From Streptomyces roseolus (GTDB taxonomy: Bacteria; Actinomycetota; Actinomycetes; Streptomycetales; Streptomycetaceae): a stretch of DNA of 35,831 bases. Below, one piece after another: positions 31,938 to 35,831 of this stretch. Each line of letters begins with the position of its first letter. Within the stretch, counting starts at the first letter, position 1. The position numbers were made by a program, and so were the translations under genes. The DNA lies in NCBI RefSeq assembly GCF_014649855.1, contig NZ_BMTV01000051.1:1-35831 (forward strand), read 5' to 3'. The notes beneath the pieces are model-generated. The model ran no database searches. It saw only the letters and a list, made by a program, of their open reading frames with translations, and had not been told where the DNA came from.

Positions 31938-32333
31938 GTCGCTCTCCCCCTCTGGGTCGTTGCGGGTGTCTCAGCGCACGTAACGCGTGAGAGGTCGGAC
32001 TTGTGCCCGACCTGAGGCGCAGATTTTGCCTCACATCAAGGTCTGTTACTCAATCGACACCCGTCCCGGGCTCTTCGCGAGTGATCGGTACGAGTGGCGA
32101 AGCGGACCGTACACGGTCCTCGGCACGTCCGCGTGGAGCGCCACCCCGTGTACTTTCCGCCGCCCGACGCCCGGGAAACCCGGACTTTTCCGGGTTTTCC
32201 CCCAGAATTCACGGTCACGCAGCGCGGTCGGGCGGGCACTCGCGCTTGTGATCGATCACACACGACCGTCTCAGGACGGGGCTCTCCGAATTCCGCTCAA
32301 AGCGAACAGATCGGGCTTCGTCCCCACAGTGTG
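31938..32333. promoter_or_regulatory. Intergenic region with a terminator-like hairpin and a TGTGA/TCACA palindrome
   Basis: No gene is seen. A hairpin at 32173-32201 (GGGAAACCCGGA pairing with TCCGGGTTTTCCC, one bulge) probably ends the CutRS transcript. TGTGATCGATCACA at 32247-32260 is a perfect 14-bp palindrome with Crp-like half sites but a 4-base spacer instead of 6. A shorter hairpin at about 31991-32012 lies in the DUF4193 leader. A DUF4193 promoter must lie here but no convincing -35/-10 pair was found. Confidence 0.55.
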
Positions 32334-33572
32334 TCAGATCGGCAGAGTGACACGCATCACCAGCCCGCCGCCCTCCCGGGGCTCCGCGCTGATCCGCCCG
32401 CCGTGCGCCCGCGCCACCGAGCGCGCGATCGACAGTCCGAGCCCGACGCCCTTGTCGCTGCCGGTCCGCTCCTGGCGGAGCCTGCGGAACGGCTCGAAGA
32501 GGTTGTCGATCTCGTACGCGGGGACCACGGGGCCCGTGTTGGACACCACGAGCACCGCCTGGCCGTGCTGGGCCTCGGTGGCGACCTCGACCCAGCCGTC
32601 CTCGGGAACGTTGTACCGCACGGCGTTCTGGAGCAGGTTCAGGGCGATCCGTTCGAGGAGGACGCCGTTGCCCTGGACGACCACGGGGGCCCGCTCGCCG
32701 CGGATCTCCACGCCCTTCGCCTCGGCCTCCGCGTGCACCTGGTCGACGGCCCGCTCGGCGACCTCGGCGAGGTCGACGGGCTTGCGCTCCACGATCTGGT
32801 TGTCGCTCCGGGCGAGCAGCAGCAGGCCCTCGACCAGCTGCTCGCTGCGTTCGTTGGTGGCCAGGAGGGTCTTGCCGAGCTGCTGGAGCTCGACCGGCGC
32901 CCCGGGGTCGGAGAGGTGGACCTCCAGGAGCGTGCGGTTGATCGCCAGCGGGGTCCTCAGCTCGTGCGAGGCGTTGGCGACGAAGCGCTGCTGGGCGGTG
33001 AAGGCCCGCTCCAGGCGCTCCAGCATCTCGTCGAAGGTGTCCGCGAGCTCCTTCAGCTCGTCGTCCGGCCCGTCCAGCTCGATCCGCCGCGCCAGGTCGG
33101 AACCGGCCACCTGCCGGGCGGTGCGGGTGATCCTGCCGAGCGGCGAGAGCACCCGTCCGGCCATGGCGTAGCCGAAGGCGAAGGCGATCACGCTGAGCCC
33201 GAGGAGGGCGAAGAGCGAGCGCCGCAGCAGGTCGTCCAGGGCCTTGTCCTGCTGGTACTTCAGGCAGGCGGAGACCGCCGCGTTGAGCTGCTCGCCGGTG
33301 CCCTGGACGGGCAGCTCGCACCAGGACGTGGTGGGCTGCACCTTGCCGGTGACGACCTTGAAGGGCAGCTGGGTGAGGTTGTGGGTGACGGCCTGCGCCG
33401 TGAAGACGTAGATGATCGACAGCAGCAGGATGCCGGCGATCAGGAACATGCCGCCGTACAGCAGCGTGAGCCGTATCCGGATGGTCGGCCGGAGCAGCGG
33501 TCTCACCGGGTCCCTGGGGTCCCAGGTGGGCTTCGGCGGCGCCTGCGGGTGCGGCGCCGGGGTCGTGGCCAT
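32334..33572 (-). CDS. cutS: Sensor histidine kinase CutS
   Basis: The 412-aa product has a cytoplasmic Pro-rich start, TM1 (about 36-58), an extracytoplasmic loop (about 60-117), TM2 (about 118-138), HAMP (about 139-190), HisKA with H203 in VANASHELRTPLA, and an ATPase domain with LNLLQNAVRYNVPE and GVGLGLSIARSVARAHGG. Two cysteines, C85 and C103, lie in the loop, as reported for CutS sensors proposed to read extracellular redox/disulfide stress (recalled). It is 4 bases after cutR. CutRS was first described as a repressor of actinorhodin production and is conserved in streptomycetes. Confidence 0.93.
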   Translation of the reverse strand: MATTPAPHPQAPPKPTWDPRDPVRPLLRPTIRIRLTLLYGGMFLIAGILLLSIIYVFTAQAVTHNLTQLPFKVVTGKVQPTTSWCELPVQGTGEQLNAAVSACLKYQQDKALDDLLRRSLFALLGLSVIAFAFGYAMAGRVLSPLGRITRTARQVAGSDLARRIELDGPDDELKELADTFDEMLERLERAFTAQQRFVANASHELRTPLAINRTLLEVHLSDPGAPVELQQLGKTLLATNERSEQLVEGLLLLARSDNQIVERKPVDLAEVAERAVDQVHAEAEAKGVEIRGERAPVVVQGNGVLLERIALNLLQNAVRYNVPEDGWVEVATEAQHGQAVLVVSNTGPVVPAYEIDNLFEPFRRLRQERTGSDKGVGLGLSIARSVARAHGGRISAEPREGGGLVMRVTLPI

Positions 33573-33576
33573 CGGA

Positions 33577-34230
33577 TCAGATCCGGTAGCCGGAGCCGGG
33601 GACGGTGACGATGACGGGCGGTTCGCCCAGCTTGCGCCGCAGGGTCATGACGGTGACGCGGACGACGTTGGTGAACGGGTCGGTGTTCTCGTCCCAGGCC
33701 TTCTCCAGGAGCTGCTCCGCGGAGACGACGGCGCCCTCGGAGCGCATCAGCACCTCCAGGACGGCGAACTCCTTGGGGGCGAGCTGGACCTCCCGGCCGT
33801 CCCGGAAGACCTCGCGGCGGTTGGGGTCGAGCTTGATGCCGGCGCGCTCCAGGACGGGCGGCAGCGGCACGGAGGTGCGGCGCCCGAGAGCCCGCACGCG
33901 CGCGGTGAGCTCGGTGAAGGCGAAGGGCTTGGGCAGGTAGTCGTCGGCTCCCAGCTCCAGGCCCTCGACCCGGTCGCTGACGTCGCCGGCGGCGGTGAGC
34001 ATCAGGACGCGGGTGGGCATCCCCAGCTCGACGATCTTGCGGCAGACGTCGTCGCCGTGGACCAGGGGAAGGTCGCGGTCGAGGACGACGACGTCGTAGT
34101 CGTTGACCCCGACGCGCTCCAGGGCGGCGGCGCCGTCGTACACGACGTCGACGGCCATGGCCTCCCGGCGCAGCCCGGTGGCCACCGCATCGGCGAGCAG
34201 CTGCTCGTCCTCGACGACGAGTACGCGCAC
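33577..34230 (-). CDS. cutR: Response regulator CutR
   Basis: The 217-aa OmpR-type regulator is the length of known CutR. The receiver has acidic EDE at 7-9, phosphoacceptor D51 in VVVLDRDLPLVHGDD, and LPKPFAFTELTARVRALG. The winged helix includes LAPKEFAVLEVLMRSEG and VVRVTVMTLRRKLG. The start is GTG at 34228-34230 with GGAAGGA upstream. It pairs with CutS (stop 4 bases before cutS). The family controls envelope/secretion stress genes and antibiotic output. The direct repeat GTAA-N7-GTAA at 34325-34339 upstream may be an OmpR-type binding site. Confidence 0.94.
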   Translation of the reverse strand: MRVLVVEDEQLLADAVATGLRREAMAVDVVYDGAAALERVGVNDYDVVVLDRDLPLVHGDDVCRKIVELGMPTRVLMLTAAGDVSDRVEGLELGADDYLPKPFAFTELTARVRALGRRTSVPLPPVLERAGIKLDPNRREVFRDGREVQLAPKEFAVLEVLMRSEGAVVSAEQLLEKAWDENTDPFTNVVRVTVMTLRRKLGEPPVIVTVPGSGYRI

Positions 34231-34649
34231 GTCGTTCTTCCTTCCCTCGGCGCGCCCGGTCCGGACGGGGCCGGGGGCGGTTCTCGAACACTGACTGTGC
34301 GTGTCCATCCTGCCCCGGACGCGCGTAAACCGGCTGTAAGGCGGGGGTGCGGGGGGCTCGGAGGGGTGCGGATGACGGGACGGCGAACGGGAGGGGACGC
34401 GCCGGGGACGCCGCGTGGGCGGGACGGGTGCGTGGCGGGGACTCGCCATGGAGTACGAAGAATTCACCATGAATCACGGGTCAGTTGAGGTTTCCCCGCG
34501 GACGGCGTTGGGGAGGAGGTCTGCACACCCCGCGATCACGCCCTGTTGTGGCACGCCCACGGCTCCTCCGTCCCCCGGGGAGCGTCGCAGAGCGTGATCC
34601 ATCCATCCTCGGCACACCCCCGTGCCGCCGGACCCACGAGGAGGGGCGC
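34231..34649. promoter_or_regulatory. Divergent promoter region of cutR and the 60-aa gene
   Basis: The 419 bases hold no gene. GTAAACCGGCTGTAA at 34325-34339 is a direct repeat of GTAA with an 11-base period, the spacing OmpR/PhoB-type dimers use. ATTCACC at 34472 starts three loosely similar 11-mers that faintly resemble a PHO box. A broad search for -35/-10 pairs by eye gave no clear promoter on either strand. Confidence 0.45.
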
Positions 34650-34832
34650 ATGGACGCGTTCACCGCAGGACTGCTGCACCGCATCAGGACCACGCAGTCG
34701 GACCTCACTCGGGCCCGCGAGACCGGCGACGAGTACCTCGCGGAGGTCGAGCAGGCCGAGCTGGAGGACCTGCACCGACTGGCCGCGGAGCACGGCGTGG
34801 AGGTCGCGACGGTCTACGCGCAGAGCGCCTGA
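34650..34832 (+). CDS. Small conserved 60-aa protein
   Basis: The start ATG has a strong ribosome site, GAGGAGGGG, 5 bases away, and codon bias is typical, so the gene looks real despite its size. The protein (MDAFTAGLLHRIRTTQSDL...) is mostly charged helix: ETGDEYLAEVEQAELEDL suggests a coiled coil at about residues 25-43. No known domain is recognised. It is divergent from cutR and ends just before a long terminator. Similar short proteins occur beside CutRS in other streptomycetes (recalled, weakly). Function unknown. Confidence 0.78.
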   Translation: MDAFTAGLLHRIRTTQSDLTRARETGDEYLAEVEQAELEDLHRLAAEHGVEVATVYAQSA

Positions 34833-34858
34833 GCGTGGGCGCTCCCCCGGGAGCGCCG

Positions 34859-34901
34859 ACGGCGATGCCCCGGAGCCGCGAAGGCTCCGGGGCATCGCCG
34901 T
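34859..34901. terminator. Perfect 19-bp bidirectional terminator
   Basis: Arms 34859-34877 and 34883-34901 are exactly complementary with a GCGAA loop. A shorter GGCGCTCC/GGAGCGCC hairpin (about 34839-34857) precedes it. It separates the 60-aa gene from the convergent phosphatase gene. Confidence 0.9.
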
Positions 34902-34931
34902 GCCGGGGCGGCGGCCCGCCGTGGGGCCGCC

Positions 34932-35735
34932 TCAGTCGTGCCAGGCGCCCAGCCGGTCGAGCAGCTCCTGGAGGGGCCCGAAAAGCCCCTCGGGGGCCGC
35001 CACGGCCAGTTCTCCGGACTCGGGGTCCCCCGGGCGCCCGCCGGTGCGCGCGCCCGCCTCGCGGGCGATCAGGGCCCCCGCGGCGTGGTCCCAGGGGTTG
35101 AGCCCGCGCTCGTAGTACGCGTCGAGCCGGCCTGCCGCCACGTCGCAGAGGTCGATGGCGGCCGAGCCGCCGCGCCGGATGTCGCGGACCATCGGCAGGA
35201 TCTCCCGGACGACCTCGGCCTGGTGGGCGCGGCGCGCCTGGACGTAGCCGAAGCCGGTGCCGAGCAGGGCCTGGTCGAAGGGGGGTGCGGTACGGACCGC
35301 GAGCCGGCGCTCGCCCAGGTACGCGCCGCCGCCGCGGACGGCGCGGAAGGTCTCGCCGCGCAGCGGGGCCTCGACGACGCCGACGACGGTCTCGCCCTCG
35401 TGCTCGGCGGCGATGGACACGGCCCAGGACGGCAGGCCGTAGAGGTAGTTCACGGTGCCGTCGAGGGGGTCGATGACCCAGCGGACGCCACTGGTGCCGG
35501 GGGCGGCGGAGCCCTCCTCGCCGAGGAGGCCGTCCTGGGGGCGGTGCTCGGCGAGGAAGCCGGTGATCAGCTTCTCGGCGGCGATGTCCATCTCGGTGAC
35601 GACGTCGATGGCGCTGGTCTTGGTGGCGGCGACGGCCAGGTCTTCGGGCCGGCCGTCGCGCAGCAGGGCGCCGGCCCGCCGGGCGGCCTCCAGTGCCAGG
35701 GCGAGCAGCTCGTCGAGCGGGGGTGCGGGGGTCAC
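34932..35735 (-). CDS. suhB: Inositol monophosphatase-family protein (SuhB-like)
   Basis: The 267-aa product starts at GTG 35733-35735. The Mg-dependent phosphatase motifs are in order: VVTEMDIAAE (about 45-54), GEEGS (about 72-76), WVIDPLDGTVNY (about 86-97, metal site and signature), and the C-terminal AAIDLCDVAAGRLDAYYE with NPWDHAAG. It should hydrolyse inositol-1-phosphate or related sugar phosphates; in Actinobacteria this may feed phosphoinositide or mycothiol inositol supply. The ferrochelatase gene ends just upstream in the same direction (11-base gap), so they may be cotranscribed. The exact substrate is not certain. Confidence 0.9.
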   Translation of the reverse strand: MTPAPPLDELLALALEAARRAGALLRDGRPEDLAVAATKTSAIDVVTEMDIAAEKLITGFLAEHRPQDGLLGEEGSAAPGTSGVRWVIDPLDGTVNYLYGLPSWAVSIAAEHEGETVVGVVEAPLRGETFRAVRGGGAYLGERRLAVRTAPPFDQALLGTGFGYVQARRAHQAEVVREILPMVRDIRRGGSAAIDLCDVAAGRLDAYYERGLNPWDHAAGALIAREAGARTGGRPGDPESGELAVAAPEGLFGPLQELLDRLGAWHD

Positions 35736-35746
35736 GGCGTGGCTCC

Positions 35747-35831
35747 TCAGGCGTAGGGGCTGTCGGCGCCGGCGGCGGCGGGGTGTTCGGTGCGGGCGGG
35801 GCAGCAGCCGATGGGGCAGAGGTCGTGGGAG
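35747..35831 (-). CDS. hemH: Ferrochelatase, C-terminal end
   Basis: Only the last 27 codons and stop are in the window. The peptide SHDLCPIGCCPAR with a following Pro/Ala tail matches the C-terminus of actinobacterial ferrochelatases, where C-x3-CC supplies ligands of a [2Fe-2S] cluster together with an earlier cysteine. The enzyme inserts iron into (copro)porphyrin in haem synthesis. From memory, hemH stands next to the suhB-like gene in Streptomyces coelicolor, which fits. Nothing upstream of these residues can be seen. Confidence 0.8.
   Translation of the reverse strand, partial: SHDLCPIGCCPARTEHPAAAGADSPYA

Noticed and set aside
34472..34505. PHO box upstream of the 60-aa gene
   Set aside because: Only the first 11-mer (ATTCACC) resembles the consensus; the next two match too poorly to claim PhoP control.

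Overview
This is high-GC actinomycete DNA, almost certainly from a Streptomyces chromosome. The support is strong third-position GC bias, GTG starts, ATGA-coupled gene pairs, AfsA and gamma-butyrolactone (GBL) receptor homologues, CutRS, Spo0M, and a gene order shared with other Actinobacteria. All calls come from reading the sequence and from family knowledge recalled from memory; no database search was run.

Left part (1-6.4 kb), accessory. A leftward S-adenosylmethionine (SAM)-cycle cassette (metK, a PfkB/adenosine-type kinase, the start of metH) lies next to a complete GBL signalling locus: an AfsA-type synthase, an orphan OmpR-type regulator, a GBL-receptor-type TetR protein and a second TetR paralogue. 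Three sites resembling autoregulatory elements (AREs) lie upstream of the first three of these genes. A 19-bp tandem repeat array bounded by a 22-bp direct repeat sits between afsA and metK. This looks like the regulatory and methyl-supply edge of a natural-product cluster that would continue to the left.

Middle part (6.4-17.3 kb). A 1.3-kb stretch without an intact gene is followed by a BlaI/M56-peptidase pair. Then come leftward envelope/stress genes: GlsB-like, TerB-like, a frameshifted exported protein, Spo0M, and four DUF21/CBS (CorC/CNNM) membrane proteins arranged as two long+short pairs. A TCTACA-N4-TGTAGA dyad occurs upstream of terB, spo0M and the first CNNM gene and may define a small regulon. 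A broken vsr (mismatch-repair endonuclease) fragment lies at about 17.2 kb.

Right part (17.3-35.8 kb), core. The order is 23S m5U methyltransferase, KimA-like K+ transporter, CeoB/CeoC (TrkA-type), DUF3159, OB-fold protein, [KdpE, KdpD, orphan ABC ATPase], DUF3710, dut, thioesterase, DUF3093, [EcsC-like], DUF4193, [CutS, CutR, 60-aa protein], SuhB-type phosphatase, ferrochelatase end. From memory this parallels Mycobacterium tuberculosis Rv2689c-Rv2701c, with Streptomyces insertions in brackets. Potassium is a repeated theme (KimA-like, CeoBC, KdpDE). CutS has two extracytoplasmic cysteines suited to redox sensing. Strong perfect-stem hairpins punctuate most gene ends here.
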